DNA from: Pedococcus badiiscoriae | GTDB lineage: Bacteria; Actinomycetota; Actinomycetes; Actinomycetales; Dermatophilaceae | Length of the DNA stretch: 64,000 nucleotides | Reading direction: 5' to 3' | Assembly: GCF_013408925.1 (NCBI RefSeq) | Contig: NZ_JACCAB010000001.1 | Span: forward strand, 3,286,001-3,350,000 | Part shown: positions 17,623 through 25,904 of the stretch, in pieces | Layout: every line of letters begins with the position of its first letter | Numbering within the stretch: position 1 is the first letter of the stretch | Program-made: the position numbers and the translations under genes | Notes under the pieces: generated by a model | What the model was told of the DNA's origin: nothing | The model's input: only the letters and a program-made list of their open reading frames with translations | The model's database searches: none

Positions 17623-18932
17623 TGCGCCCAGTGCAAGTGCAACCGACGCGGCATCGGAGCTCCCGGACGGTGGCGCAGCGCGTGACGCTCGCGACCAGCC
17701 TGCTGACTCTGGCCGTGGTCGTGAGCACCGGCGTGGCGGGCTGCCTGGCCCAGCAGGCGCCGCGGCATACCGCGGCGGTGGACGCCACGCCCACGTCGCA
17801 GGGCGGCGCGAGCGGCACCAAGGGGGGCGCGAGCTCCGGTGGTGCCGCGGACTCCCCGCTCACGGTGTACGCCGCGGCCGGCGCCAACGCGCTCAGCCCG
17901 GTCGCCCGCACCGCGCGGCACATGGTCTACGTGCCCAACACCCTGAGCAACACGGTGCAGCTCATCGACCCCCGCACCTACAAGGTCGTCGGACGGTTCC
18001 ACACCCCGCGAGAGCCCCAGCACGTCGTGCCCTCCTGGGACCTGAAGACGTTGTGGGTCAATGCCGACCAGGGCAACAGCCTGACCCCGGTCGACCCAGT
18101 GACCGGGAAGCCGGGACGCTCAGTGCCGGTCGAGGACCCCTACAACCTCTACTTCACCCCGGACGGGAAGCACGCCCTCGTCATGGCGGAGCGGATGCGC
18201 CGCATCGACGTCCGCGACGCCCAGACGATGAAGCTCCAGCGGTCGCTGTCGGTGCCCTGCGCCGGCATCAACCACGCCGACTTCTCGGCCGACCTGTCCT
18301 ACTTCGTGGCGAGCTGCGAGTTCAGCGGCAAGCTCATGGTGATCGACAGCGAAGCGACCAAGGTCCGACGGGTCATCGACCTCAACGCCATCACCACGCC
18401 CGGCGCCACCTCGCCAGGTGAGGCGATGGCGATGCCGGGAAGCCCCAAGAACGGCTTGCGTCCCGGTGCCAGCTCGATGCCCCAGGACGTCCGGCTCTCC
18501 CCTGATGGCCGGAAGTTCCTCGTGGCCGACATGCTCCGAAACGGCGTGTGGGTCATCGACGCGCGCACCCTGAAGGTCGCCCGTTTCATTCCCACCGGAC
18601 TCGGGGCGCACGGGTTGTACCCCTCGCGCGACGCCTCCAAGGTCTACGTGTCCAACCGCGACGCGGGGACGATCACGGTGCTCGACGCCGCCACTCTCAG
18701 GGCAGCGGCCGTGTGGAAGATCCCGCACGGCGGCTCGCCGGACATGGGAGGCGTGACGGCCGACGGCTCAGAGCTGTGGCTCGCCGGTCGCTACGACCGG
18801 GAGGTGTACGTCTTCGACACCACCACAGGCAAGCTGCTGCACCGGATCCCGGTCGACGCAGGACCGCACGGCCTGTGCGTGTGGCCCCAGCCCGGCCAGT
18901 TCAGCCTGGGCCACACCGGCAACATGCGCTGA
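17622..18932 (+). CDS. YVTN/YncE-type beta-propeller lipoprotein
   Basis: The 436-residue lipoprotein (signal with lipobox GVAGC) carries about seven beta-propeller blades, including MVYVPNTLSNTVQLIDPRTY, KTLWVNADQGNSLTPVDP, HALVMAERMRRIDVRDA, KVYVSNRDAGTITVLDAA and ELWLAGRYDREVYVFDTTTG. These are YVTN repeats, usually found in surface or periplasmic binding proteins. It overlaps the deacetylase-like gene by one base (TGATG), so the two are translationally coupled and probably act together outside the cell. No catalytic residues are recognisable. Function unknown. Confidence 0.85.
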   Translation: MRPVQVQPTRHRSSRTVAQRVTLATSLLTLAVVVSTGVAGCLAQQAPRHTAAVDATPTSQGGASGTKGGASSGGAADSPLTVYAAAGANALSPVARTARHMVYVPNTLSNTVQLIDPRTYKVVGRFHTPREPQHVVPSWDLKTLWVNADQGNSLTPVDPVTGKPGRSVPVEDPYNLYFTPDGKHALVMAERMRRIDVRDAQTMKLQRSLSVPCAGINHADFSADLSYFVASCEFSGKLMVIDSEATKVRRVIDLNAITTPGATSPGEAMAMPGSPKNGLRPGASSMPQDVRLSPDGRKFLVADMLRNGVWVIDARTLKVARFIPTGLGAHGLYPSRDASKVYVSNRDAGTITVLDAATLRAAAVWKIPHGGSPDMGGVTADGSELWLAGRYDREVYVFDTTTGKLLHRIPVDAGPHGLCVWPQPGQFSLGHTGNMR

Positions 18933-18980
18933 CCGGGGCGACAGCTCGGCGGCGGACGGCCAACCCCGCGCCGGCAGTCC

Positions 18981-20027
18981 CTACAGCCAGGTGTGGATGC
19001 GGACCGTCGTGCCGCCCTCGCCGGACCGGACCTGGACCAGGTCGCACAGCTGGTTGGCCATCCACAGCCCGCGCCCGTGCTGCTCGGCCCACGGCGGCTG
19101 ACGGCGTCCGATCATCGGATCGGTGATCTGGCCATGGCCCCGGACCTCGCAGACCAGTGCCCCGTCCTCCTCCCAGACGCGCAGCTCGCTGCTCCCCCGG
19201 CCGTAGACCGCGCTGTTGAGTGCGACCTCGTGGACGGCCAGAGTCAGGTCGTCGGTGCGCTCCTGCGTCAGGCCCACGGACGATGCGCAGGCCCTGATGT
19301 CTGCGCGCACCACCGCGAGGTCGCCGTCCCCGAACTCCCGGTGGGAGACGACGACTTCGACGTCCGGCAGCTCGGTCTCGAACATCGTCGTGACGTAGTC
19401 GGCTCCGCCGTAGGTCGTGCTCCCGCGATGCCGCTCGATGTCGACGACCACGGGGTGCGAGCGATGGGCTTCGGCGACCACGTCCGCTGGAAGCGTTCCC
19501 AGGTCGTACGGGCACATCAGCCACAGGGGCACGTCCGTCGCGACAGCCATGTTGAGAAGCGCCTCGTGCATCTGGCACTCGGCCAGCTCGGCGAGTCGTC
19601 GGCCGTGCCAGATCGGCTCACCGATGCCCCGCACCGGCTGGCCCGCATGGGCGTCGGTGAAGCGCTGCCAGGCCGGGATGATGCGGGCCGGGTTGGCGCC
19701 GAGGCGAACCATGTCGACGAACTCCACCTCGTCCGCCTGGTCGCCGAGGGCGACACGCAGCAGCTCGAGGTGACTGGGGACGACCGCGACCATCACCGGC
19801 TGGCCCGCGTCCAGGGCCTGGGTGACGAAGGGGACCGTGCCCGCAAGGAACTGGTCGTCACCCGACCAGAAGAAGGCCTCGTGCCGGTATCCGTCATGGG
19901 TGAGACGCACTCTGTCGGCGGGGGTGCCGACGGGCGTGTCGACTGGGCCGTCGACTGGGCTGTCGACTGGGTCTTGGACCCGGTTCGGTGCCTGCGGTGA
20001 CGTAGCCGCTCCTTTCGGAAGGCCCAC
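18981..20027 (-). CDS. MEDS-domain / HATPase anti-sigma-type regulator (RsbA-like)
   Basis: About 348 residues. The N-terminal MEDS sensory domain (from roughly residue 40, RHEAFFWSGDDQFLAGTVPF) is joined to a C-terminal serine-kinase-like ATPase of the anti-sigma class (DDLTLAVHEVALNSAVYG, then GRGLWMANQLCDLV). Such proteins bind or phosphorylate anti-sigma-factor antagonists in partner-switching stress pathways. Three 12-base repeats encode a Pro-Val-Asp-rich linker before the MEDS domain. The start is uncertain: GTG 20027 is used, but GTG codons on either side fit, and the AAAGGAG at about 20010 is followed by no in-frame start. No cognate sigma is adjacent; several sigma factors lie within 10 kb. 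Confidence 0.78.
   Translation of the reverse strand: MGLPKGAATSPQAPNRVQDPVDSPVDGPVDTPVGTPADRVRLTHDGYRHEAFFWSGDDQFLAGTVPFVTQALDAGQPVMVAVVPSHLELLRVALGDQADEVEFVDMVRLGANPARIIPAWQRFTDAHAGQPVRGIGEPIWHGRRLAELAECQMHEALLNMAVATDVPLWLMCPYDLGTLPADVVAEAHRSHPVVVDIERHRGSTTYGGADYVTTMFETELPDVEVVVSHREFGDGDLAVVRADIRACASSVGLTQERTDDLTLAVHEVALNSAVYGRGSSELRVWEEDGALVCEVRGHGQITDPMIGRRQPPWAEQHGRGLWMANQLCDLVQVRSGEGGTTVRIHTWL
19938..19973. repeat. Three 12-base tandem repeats
   Basis: GTCGACTGGGCC, GTCGACTGGGCT and GTCGACTGGGTC follow one another and encode a repeated Pro-Val-Asp linker on the minus strand. Confidence 0.9.
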
Positions 20028-20070
20028 CGCTGAACGCGGTGAACACGCGTGCACGACGTCTCCCCCGAGA

Positions 20071-20940
20071 TTACGCCCGAATCGTGTCCTCAGCGCCCTT
20101 TGCGGGCGTCTGACCGGGCTCCTGGCCGGGACCGGTCGCCAGCACCACGCAGGCAGCAAGGGCAAGCACCAGGGACACCACGGCCGGCAACGCCCAGCCG
20201 GCACGGACACCGTCCCCGAGGACCACCACCCCGACCACCGCGGGCAGGGCCACCTCGACGACCCACAGGATCGCCGTCGCCGGGCCGACGGGGCCGTGCT
20301 CGAGAGCCAGCGTGTAGCAGAGCATGCCGAGGGCGCCGTACCCGATCACGGCCCAGGCCAGTGGTTCGTGGAGGAGGGCAACCCAGTCCACAGCGCCATG
20401 CGTGGACCCGACCCCCTCCGTCGCCGGGGCCCCTTGGACGGCCCGGGCGCTCAAGGCGGCACCCGAGAAGGCCACCCCCGCGATCACGGCGAGCGCGCCG
20501 GAGCGGGGTCGCGCCCAGGCTGCTGCCGTCGCCACCGCGATGAGGGCGAGCACCACCAGCATGATGGGGACGAAGGACCCCGGCGTCCGCAGCGTTGACG
20601 GCGGCCCGGCACTGGCAGCGAGGACGACCAGCGTCCCGGTGACGACCCCCGCCGCCACTGCGTCCCGGGGCCGCATCCTCGTACCCAGGACCACCCGGGC
20701 CAGGACCACGGTCACCGCCAGAGAACCCGCCAGGAGCGCCTGCACCGCGAAGAGTGGGAGCTGGCGCAGCGCGAGCAGCGACGCCACCCAAGCGACCGCG
20801 TCACACCCGAGCCCCAGGACATAGGTTGGCTGGCGCAGCACCGCGAGTCCGTTCGCTCGGGCGGTGCCCACGGCCTGCAGGACTGAGGCGATCCCATAGC
20901 CGAAGGTCCCGACCAGCGCAGCCACGAAGGCAAGGGTCAT
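20071..20940 (-). CDS. DMT/EamA-like integral membrane protein
   Basis: A 289-residue protein with about nine hydrophobic helices and the two-half organisation of drug/metabolite transporters. Helix 1 reads MTLAFVAALVGTFGYGIASVLQ, and a later helix (AVIGYGALGMLCYTLALEHG) mirrors the first half. The helix with LPLFAVQALLAGSLAVTVVLA is typical of the actinobacterial DMT subgroup. Substrate unknown. ATG 20940 starts directly at helix 1. It follows the receiver gene on the same strand with a 52-base gap, so cotranscription is possible. Confidence 0.78.
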   Translation of the reverse strand: MTLAFVAALVGTFGYGIASVLQAVGTARANGLAVLRQPTYVLGLGCDAVAWVASLLALRQLPLFAVQALLAGSLAVTVVLARVVLGTRMRPRDAVAAGVVTGTLVVLAASAGPPSTLRTPGSFVPIMLVVLALIAVATAAAWARPRSGALAVIAGVAFSGAALSARAVQGAPATEGVGSTHGAVDWVALLHEPLAWAVIGYGALGMLCYTLALEHGPVGPATAILWVVEVALPAVVGVVVLGDGVRAGWALPAVVSLVLALAACVVLATGPGQEPGQTPAKGAEDTIRA

Positions 20941-20992
20941 CGGCTGGTCCTGTCGCGGCGTCGCCCGGTCATGCCCCAGAGTTTCACATCGG

Positions 20993-21421
20993 TCACGCTC
21001 GCGCGGATGACCCGTCGGCACCTTCCCACGATCGATGGGTTTGCCTCATGAGGCGCTTGACGCGGCTGATCAGCTCGCGCGGGCTGAACGGCTTGACGAT
21101 GTAGTCATCGGCTCCCATGGCGAAACCCGTGGCGATGTCGTCGTCTCGGCTCAGCGCACTGAGAAGGATGACCGGAACGTCCGGGCGCTCCATGCGGGCC
21201 CTGCGCAGGATCTGGGTCCCGGACAAGCCGGGCATCTGGATGTCGAGGATCAGCAGGTCGGGCTGTTCGCTGATGAAGGCTTCCCAGGCGCCCAGCCCGT
21301 GGGAGACGGTGATGGTGCGGTAGCCGGCCCTCGTGAGCTTGTAGTCGACGAGCTCGACGACATCCGGGTCGTCGTCTGCCACGAGCACCAACGGCTGCAG
21401 GTCAGTCACGGGGTTCCTCAC
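20993..21421 (-). CDS. Stand-alone receiver-domain response regulator
   Basis: A 142-residue CheY-like protein with every phosphorylation element: LVADDDPD (acidic pocket), LLILDIQMPG (phospho-acceptor Asp), VILLSAL (Thr/Ser switch) and YIVKPFSPREL (Lys). There is no output domain, so it acts by protein contact, as in single-domain regulators or partner-switching modules. It could pair with the orphan MASE1 kinase (9488-11572) or the MEDS/HATPase protein next door; neither link is proved. The start is GTG 21421, with GTG 21409 as an alternative. Confidence 0.93.
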   Translation of the reverse strand: MRNPVTDLQPLVLVADDDPDVVELVDYKLTRAGYRTITVSHGLGAWEAFISEQPDLLILDIQMPGLSGTQILRRARMERPDVPVILLSALSRDDDIATGFAMGADDYIVKPFSPRELISRVKRLMRQTHRSWEGADGSSARA

Positions 21422-21449
21422 GTACGTCGTCCTGTGTCCCAGCGTCAGC

Positions 21450-21719
21450 TCATGCGCGGATGTCGAGCGCTGGGTAGAGCGGCGCGACGGTGAAGGTCAT
21501 GCTCGGGTCGCCGGCTGGGGCGCCTTCGAGGCGCTGCTCGCGGTCGGCTGCCAGCACCGCCAGGAGGCCGTTGGAATAGGGCCCGGAGAAGGTCAGCACG
21601 TCGGTGTCGGCAGAGCGGCAGATCACGATGTGCGGCAGGTCCGCCTCGCTGATGGTCAGGGCGACCAGGAACTCGGTCACGTCCTCGGCGGTCTTGCCCA
21701 GGTTGTCCAGCGGGTCCAC
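21450..21719 (-). CDS. Small VAPLYP-motif protein, paralogue A, unknown function
   Basis: An 89-residue protein I cannot assign to a named family. Its C-terminal half is shared with the 98-residue product at 24234-24530. Both read 'LPH.V..R', then 'SGPY', an Ala-rich helix and 'TF.VAPLYP', so they are paralogues about 2.5 kb apart. The GTG at 21719 follows GAGGAG with good spacing. The predicted order is helix, strand (HIVICRS), strand (DVLTFSGPY), helix (GLLAVLAADREQRL), strand (MTFTVAPLYP), which suggests a small alpha/beta domain. It lies 28 bases downstream of the receiver gene's GTG, in a cluster rich in sigma factors. Confidence 0.68.
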   Translation of the reverse strand: MDPLDNLGKTAEDVTEFLVALTISEADLPHIVICRSADTDVLTFSGPYSNGLLAVLAADREQRLEGAPAGDPSMTFTVAPLYPALDIRA

Positions 21720-22000
21720 TCGTGGCTCCTCGTCTCCTCGATCCTGGAAGCAGGGCGGGCGTTCGTGCCCGGGCCGCCGCGCGCAGCCCGGCCAAACACC
21801 CGCCCTGCATCTGTCAAGACGCCTGGACGCGAGGAATGTGACGCCGCCGCAGAAACGCCTTCCCCTGCCGTCACGGATCTGCGCCGGAGACGTCTCTTGG
21901 GGAGGCCCTGCACAGGGCTCCCCTCGCCGCTCCCTCGCCGCTCCCTCGTCGCGGATGCGGTCATGGAGAAGAAGGCCGCCACCGAAGGAGCACCAAGGAC

Positions 22001-22372
22001 ATGCCAAGTGACGAGACCGCACCTCAGCTCGACCAGCTGTGGAGCCTCCTGGTGCAGCTCGACGAGGGCCTCTGGCGCCGGATGCCCACGACCATCCGTG
22101 GACGCCGGGCCTGCGACCCTGCCCTGATCGAAGAGGCCCTCAGAGCCCTCCTCGACGCGCAACGAGCCGTCGCGGGGCTGGGCCTGACGCACCTGAGGTT
22201 TCCACCTACGGCCCTCTCACAGGCTCAGCTCGAGGACTCGGTCGCCGCGGCCAGGGTGCTGCTGGAGGGCGTGGCCGCGGAGCCACCCTCCGCGGACTGG
22301 AGCCCCGGTATCGAACGAACCCAGACCGCCCTGACCCTGACCGAGCAGGCACTCCACGCGCGGCTGCGCTAG
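22001..22372 (+). CDS. Small helical protein, function unknown
   Basis: The 123-residue product is predicted almost all helical (QLDQLWSLLVQLDEGLWRRM, LIEEALRALLDAQRAVAGLG, QLEDSVAAARVLLEGVAA, TQTALTLTEQALHARLR). It has no signal peptide, no membrane segment and no motif I recognise. AAGGAG stands 12 bases before the ATG. It is the only rightward gene between the two VAPLYP paralogues and is convergent with the sigma/anti-sigma fusion, with a 145-base gap. Codon use looks normal for the window, so it is probably real; a helical binding partner is as much as can be said. Confidence 0.6.
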   Translation: MPSDETAPQLDQLWSLLVQLDEGLWRRMPTTIRGRRACDPALIEEALRALLDAQRAVAGLGLTHLRFPPTALSQAQLEDSVAAARVLLEGVAAEPPSADWSPGIERTQTALTLTEQALHARLR

Positions 22373-22517
22373 GTGGGGGATGCCGGGCGGTGCCCCGCGC
22401 TCCCCGGGGGCGTCGGGGAGCACCGCCCAGCCTGCCGGACCCCCCTGCAGTGCCCGGTCACCTCTAGAGACGCACCACAGGCAGGATCATGACGCCGACT
22501 GCCCGGCCGGAGCCGCG

Positions 22518-24062
22518 TCACGCAGGTGGCGTTCCCTCAGGTGGCCAGGTCGTCGCGGCGGTGGCGGCGGCGGGGACGCCAGATCGGTAGGTGCCCTTGA
22601 CCGTCGCCGTGACGGCCCCGCGTGCCTTGGGGGCCCAGCTGGTCGAGATCGTGCCCGACCACGACTGGGTCGACGTGGCCGCGCCGACGCACCGGATCGT
22701 GACGCCACTCTGCGTGCACTGTTGCCAGGCACCGGTCGATCCGGTCAGGGTCACACCAGAGGGCACGGTCAGGGTGAGACCCAACCCGCCGGCCAGCTGT
22801 TGCCCCGAGGCTGAGAGCTGGATGAACGGAGTGGCAGCGGGGCCGCCCATCGCGATCCCCATGGACAGGTGCCCGACGGGGGCCGGCGTCGTGGACGGGG
22901 CCGAGGTGGTGGGACGTGGTGGCGCAGGGACCGGGACAGGACGCGACGTCGACGATGTGGCCCGAGTCGGGCTCGGCCGGGGCGCCGTGGACGAGGTGGG
23001 CGTGGGAGTCGGGGCCTGGGTGGTGGTGGCAGCAACCGACGTGGACGTGGGTGCCGGCGCGGCCGAGGTCGTGGTCGACGCTGTGGCCGCCACGGGCCGG
23101 GGCGTCACCTCAGTGCTGGGCCAGAGGACCCAGGCCAGGATGCCGATCCCGACGGCAGCCGCGCCGGCGGCGGCAGCAGCCCAGCTCGACCCCCAGGAGG
23201 CGCCCGCCGACTCCGCTGTCGCAGAGCTCGCTGCCGAGCCGCCGGCGGCTGAGGCACCCACGGCTGAGCCACCAAGAGCAACAGCCCCTCCGGCGCCCCC
23301 GGGGATCAGCGCGAACAGTGCGGGCCCGAGGATGCCCGACAGGTTCTTGTCGACCCGGCGCAGCTCAGCCAGACGTTCGGTGCAGCGTGCGCAACCCCTC
23401 ACGTGCTCCGCCGTCTCGGTGTCCGCCTCGGGGTTCGCGACCAGCGCGGCGAGACCGTCGATGAATGGCAGGCAGGCAGCATCCACGTCCCCACGCGAGA
23501 CATGCACCTGCACAAAGGCCGCCCGCAGGGCCAGACGGGCACGGCGTGACAGCGCGGCGACACCGTTAGGGGTCAGCCCCATCTCCTTGGCCACGACGAT
23601 GTTGGTCTCGTGCTCGACGGCCGTGCGCCAGAGCACGTGCTGCCACCGCGGCGACAGGGTCGCAAACGCCTCGCGCATCAGGCTGAGCTCGCCGGCGGCC
23701 GCGACCGGGTCCCTCGCGACGTCGGCAGCGTTCTCGAGGTAGACGGTCTCGCCGGTGAGGACCTCGCCCGCGGATCCCAGTCTGGAGCGGCTGACCGCAC
23801 GGTTGCGGACGGAGGTCAGCAGGTAGGAGCGAACAGACCCGGTCGGACCGCCCCCGGAGCGCAGCGCCGCGAGCATCCCCGAGAAGGCATCTGAGGCCAG
23901 CTCCTCGGCGTCGCGGGGCTGTCTGGCCAGGCCGCGGGCAGTGGCCAGCGCCGCGGGAAAGTGTCTCGTCCACAGCTCGACGACGGCGCGATCCTCACCC
24001 TCGCGAGCCCACTCGGTGAGCTGGATGTCGTCGGCTTGGGACAGGTCGATGGGCGCCGTCAC
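22518..24062 (-). CDS. Membrane-anchored ECF sigma factor fused to its own zinc-binding anti-sigma domain
   Basis: A single 514-residue frame reads, in order, as follows. Sigma region 2 lies at about residues 12-80 (DAEELASDAFSGMLAALRSGG). Sigma region 4 lies at about 120-175 (LSPRWQHVLWRT, VAKEMGLTPNGVAALSRRAR). A zinc anti-sigma motif Hx3Cx2C (EHVRGCARC) is at about 215. An Ala/Gly stretch leads to one membrane helix (AAAVGIGILAWVLW) at about 305. Then come a roughly 90-residue Thr/Pro/Ser linker and an outside domain with SWSGTISTSWAP. The sigma factor would thus be tethered to the membrane and restrained by its own cis anti-sigma, to be released by proteolysis or a conformational signal. 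GTG 24062 is chosen; ATG 24143 would add an Arg-rich stretch. ECF sigma factors with fused anti-sigma extensions are known, but partner and trigger here are not. Confidence 0.8.
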   Translation of the reverse strand: MTAPIDLSQADDIQLTEWAREGEDRAVVELWTRHFPAALATARGLARQPRDAEELASDAFSGMLAALRSGGGPTGSVRSYLLTSVRNRAVSRSRLGSAGEVLTGETVYLENAADVARDPVAAAGELSLMREAFATLSPRWQHVLWRTAVEHETNIVVAKEMGLTPNGVAALSRRARLALRAAFVQVHVSRGDVDAACLPFIDGLAALVANPEADTETAEHVRGCARCTERLAELRRVDKNLSGILGPALFALIPGGAGGAVALGGSAVGASAAGGSAASSATAESAGASWGSSWAAAAAGAAAVGIGILAWVLWPSTEVTPRPVAATASTTTSAAPAPTSTSVAATTTQAPTPTPTSSTAPRPSPTRATSSTSRPVPVPAPPRPTTSAPSTTPAPVGHLSMGIAMGGPAATPFIQLSASGQQLAGGLGLTLTVPSGVTLTGSTGAWQQCTQSGVTIRCVGAATSTQSWSGTISTSWAPKARGAVTATVKGTYRSGVPAAATAATTWPPEGTPPA

Positions 24063-24233
24063 AACGATGGCCGCGCCGCGCCCGTGCGGCACACGGTGTC
24101 TCGCACGCAGAGTCCGGACGCGCCCTGGTCGATGAGGCGACATCCCCCATTGTCGACCCGTCCCAGGGCCGCGGTCGAGGGCACGCCGCTGTCCCGCCCG
24201 AGGGCGACCACTCCCGGATCAGCCAGGTGCACG

Positions 24234-24530
24234 TCAGGTGTCCTGGGCGAACGAGGTGCGCACGCTCGGGTACAACGGCGCCACATGGAAGGTCAGGGTC
24301 GACGGCCCGGTCGTCGCCAGGTCGATCTGCCGCTCGACCAGGGCAGCAACGCACGCGTCGATCGCGGTGGCATACGGTCCCGAGCACGACCCCACGGCGC
24401 CCCCCGCATCGCGTGAGAAGACGACGTGTGGCAGCTCGTTCGCCACGCGGGCCAGCGCGGCAGGGTCGCGACGGAGCTCTCCCACCCTCCCTTGATCGGC
24501 CCGCTCGTCGGCTCCGCAGTCTCCGGTCAC
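24234..24530 (-). CDS. Small VAPLYP-motif protein, paralogue B, unknown function
   Basis: The 98-residue product shares its last 65 residues with the protein encoded at 21450-21719: ELPHVVFSRDAGG, SGPYATAIDACVAAL, then LTFHVAPLYPS. There is no signal peptide or membrane helix. It is transcribed toward the sigma/anti-sigma fusion and lies about 170 bases upstream of it on the same strand, so the two may share a message. The GTG start at 24530 lacks a strong Shine-Dalgarno, and a shorter GTG at 24485 is possible. The retained block around SGPY and VAPLYP is what the family is likely to use for binding. Function unknown. Confidence 0.65.
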   Translation of the reverse strand: MTGDCGADERADQGRVGELRRDPAALARVANELPHVVFSRDAGGAVGSCSGPYATAIDACVAALVERQIDLATTGPSTLTFHVAPLYPSVRTSFAQDT

Positions 24531-24687
24531 ACCCCTATGGACGGCTGACTCCTCGAAACGTGACGGAGAAGAGCTGACTCAGTGGCCAGCGTCACCATTT
24601 CGTGCTCGAGGCGTCTCAGAGGGAGCCCCGGTCTGCCCCGTCTCAGCGCGACTCGCGCACTCTCCGCAAAGGTTCGACACCTCCCCC

Positions 24688-25185
24688 ATGATCAGCAGCG
24701 CCCGACACCGCGCGTCACGAGCCGCTCTCGCCACCGCCCGCCACCTCCTGCCCGCCGACGGGTCCATCACCGGCCTGGTGGAGGCAGTGGCGACGCACCG
24801 GGGCCGACCGATCGACCTCCTTCCCGCCCACCTCGGACCGCGGTCCAGCGCGGCCTTCTTGGTCCAGGGTCACGGACAGGACTACATCCTGTATGCCGCG
24901 GGGGCCGACCCCCACGAGCGCGACCTGGCCATCTGCCATCAGCTCGCGCACCTGTTGATGGGTCACGGGATCGACCCGGTCAGCCGCCCCCCGATCGGCG
25001 CCACGACCGCCACCCCGACCAGCAGCGGGCGCACGAGGTATCTGGCTGTGCACGGCTACGGCTCGGCCCAGGAGACCCAGGCTGCACGGTTTGCCCGCAG
25101 CATCACCGCCGCAGCCTCGGCGCGCGACCGCCGCGGCGTCTGGACCCGGTCCAACCGCGTCCCCGACGGGTCTCGGACTTCCTGA
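24688..25185 (+). CDS. ImmA/IrrE-like protein with HQxxH in place of HExxH
   Basis: A 165-residue protein with the layout of short actinobacterial ImmA/IrrE-type proteins: helix, a strand pair (SSAAFLVQGHGQDYILYAAG), then the zinc-helix RDLAICHQLAHLLMGHGID. The catalytic motif normally reads HExxH; here the glutamate is glutamine (CAT CAG CTC GCG CAC), while both histidines and the following GH remain. It could bind zinc without cleaving, or be a regulatory pseudo-peptidase. IrrE/ImmA proteins usually control a repressor by cleavage, so an inactive version beside two sigma factors is notable. The next gene, an ECF sigma, begins 52 bases on. Confidence 0.7.
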   Translation: MISSARHRASRAALATARHLLPADGSITGLVEAVATHRGRPIDLLPAHLGPRSSAAFLVQGHGQDYILYAAGADPHERDLAICHQLAHLLMGHGIDPVSRPPIGATTATPTSSGRTRYLAVHGYGSAQETQAARFARSITAAASARDRRGVWTRSNRVPDGSRTS

Positions 25186-25237
25186 GGCATACTTGCCTGC
25201 TTCGCCTCCGGGAGGGTGGGGCGTGGGGGGAGCTGAG

Positions 25238-25867
25238 ATGCCTGAAGGAGCCACTTCGCGCTGGGTCGAGGACGAACCCTCGACGGTCCAGCTCATCGCA
25301 CAGTGCCGATCAGGCGACCGGCAGGCCTTCTCGGTCCTCTACGAACGCCACGTGATGCCGCTGCGGCGCTACGCCCGCCGGCTGGCCAGCCACGAGTACG
25401 CGGCCGAGGACCTGGTCGCAGAGGCCTTCGCGCGCACCTGGGAGCAGCTCTGCGCAGGCCGAGGTCCGGACCTGGCGTTCATGGGCTACCTGCGCGCGGT
25501 GGTGCTCCGGCTGCACCTGGACCACCTGCGCCTCCAGCGGTCACTCATCTGGGTGCCCGATGTCGAGGGCGCAGCACTGGCCGACCCTGACCTGACCGCC
25601 CGGATCATCGAGCAGACGCCAGAGCACCTGGTCCTCGAGAGGCTGTTCAACGAGCACATGAAGCGAGCCCTGGCCACGCTTCCCCAGCGATGGCAGTCGG
25701 TGCTGGTCCTCGTCTACGTCGAGAACCAGCCCTACGCCGAGGTCGCTGCCCAGCTGGGGCTCAGCGTGGCTGGCACGCGCCAGCTGGCTCGCCGCGCCCG
25801 GCTGGGCATGCGACAGGCGCTGACCGCCCTCGCCGAGGAACCTTCCTCAGCCCGCAGGGGTGCCTAG
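25238..25867 (+). CDS. ECF-type RNA polymerase sigma factor
   Basis: A 209-residue ECF sigma. Region 2 covers about 20-90 (LIAQCRSGDRQAFSVLYERH, then YAAEDLVAEAFARTWEQL). Region 4 covers about 140-195 (ALATLPQRWQSVLVLVYVEN, then AEVAAQLGLSVAGTRQLARR). It resembles the sigma part of the neighbouring fusion protein ('P.RWQ.VL' and '..RRARL..R.A' in both), so the two may be related copies. No anti-sigma gene follows; the next gene is convergent. GGGGGAG precedes the ATG at 25238. It is probably cotranscribed with the IrrE-like gene, which could then be its regulator. Confidence 0.9.
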   Translation: MPEGATSRWVEDEPSTVQLIAQCRSGDRQAFSVLYERHVMPLRRYARRLASHEYAAEDLVAEAFARTWEQLCAGRGPDLAFMGYLRAVVLRLHLDHLRLQRSLIWVPDVEGAALADPDLTARIIEQTPEHLVLERLFNEHMKRALATLPQRWQSVLVLVYVENQPYAEVAAQLGLSVAGTRQLARRARLGMRQALTALAEEPSSARRGA

Positions 25868-25904
25868 GTCACCCCGCGGCATACCGTGAGCGGGTCGATG
25901 GCCC

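Noticed and set aside
21750..21806. Inverted repeat GCAGGGCGGG/CCCGCCCTGC upstream of the 89-residue protein gene
   Set aside because: Arms are 10 bases with a 37-base loop in very GC-rich DNA, so chance pairing is likely.
24688..25867. IrrE-like gene plus sigma factor as a toxin-antitoxin pair
   Set aside because: Neither partner looks like a toxin, and the peptidase motif is changed; a regulatory role is more economical.
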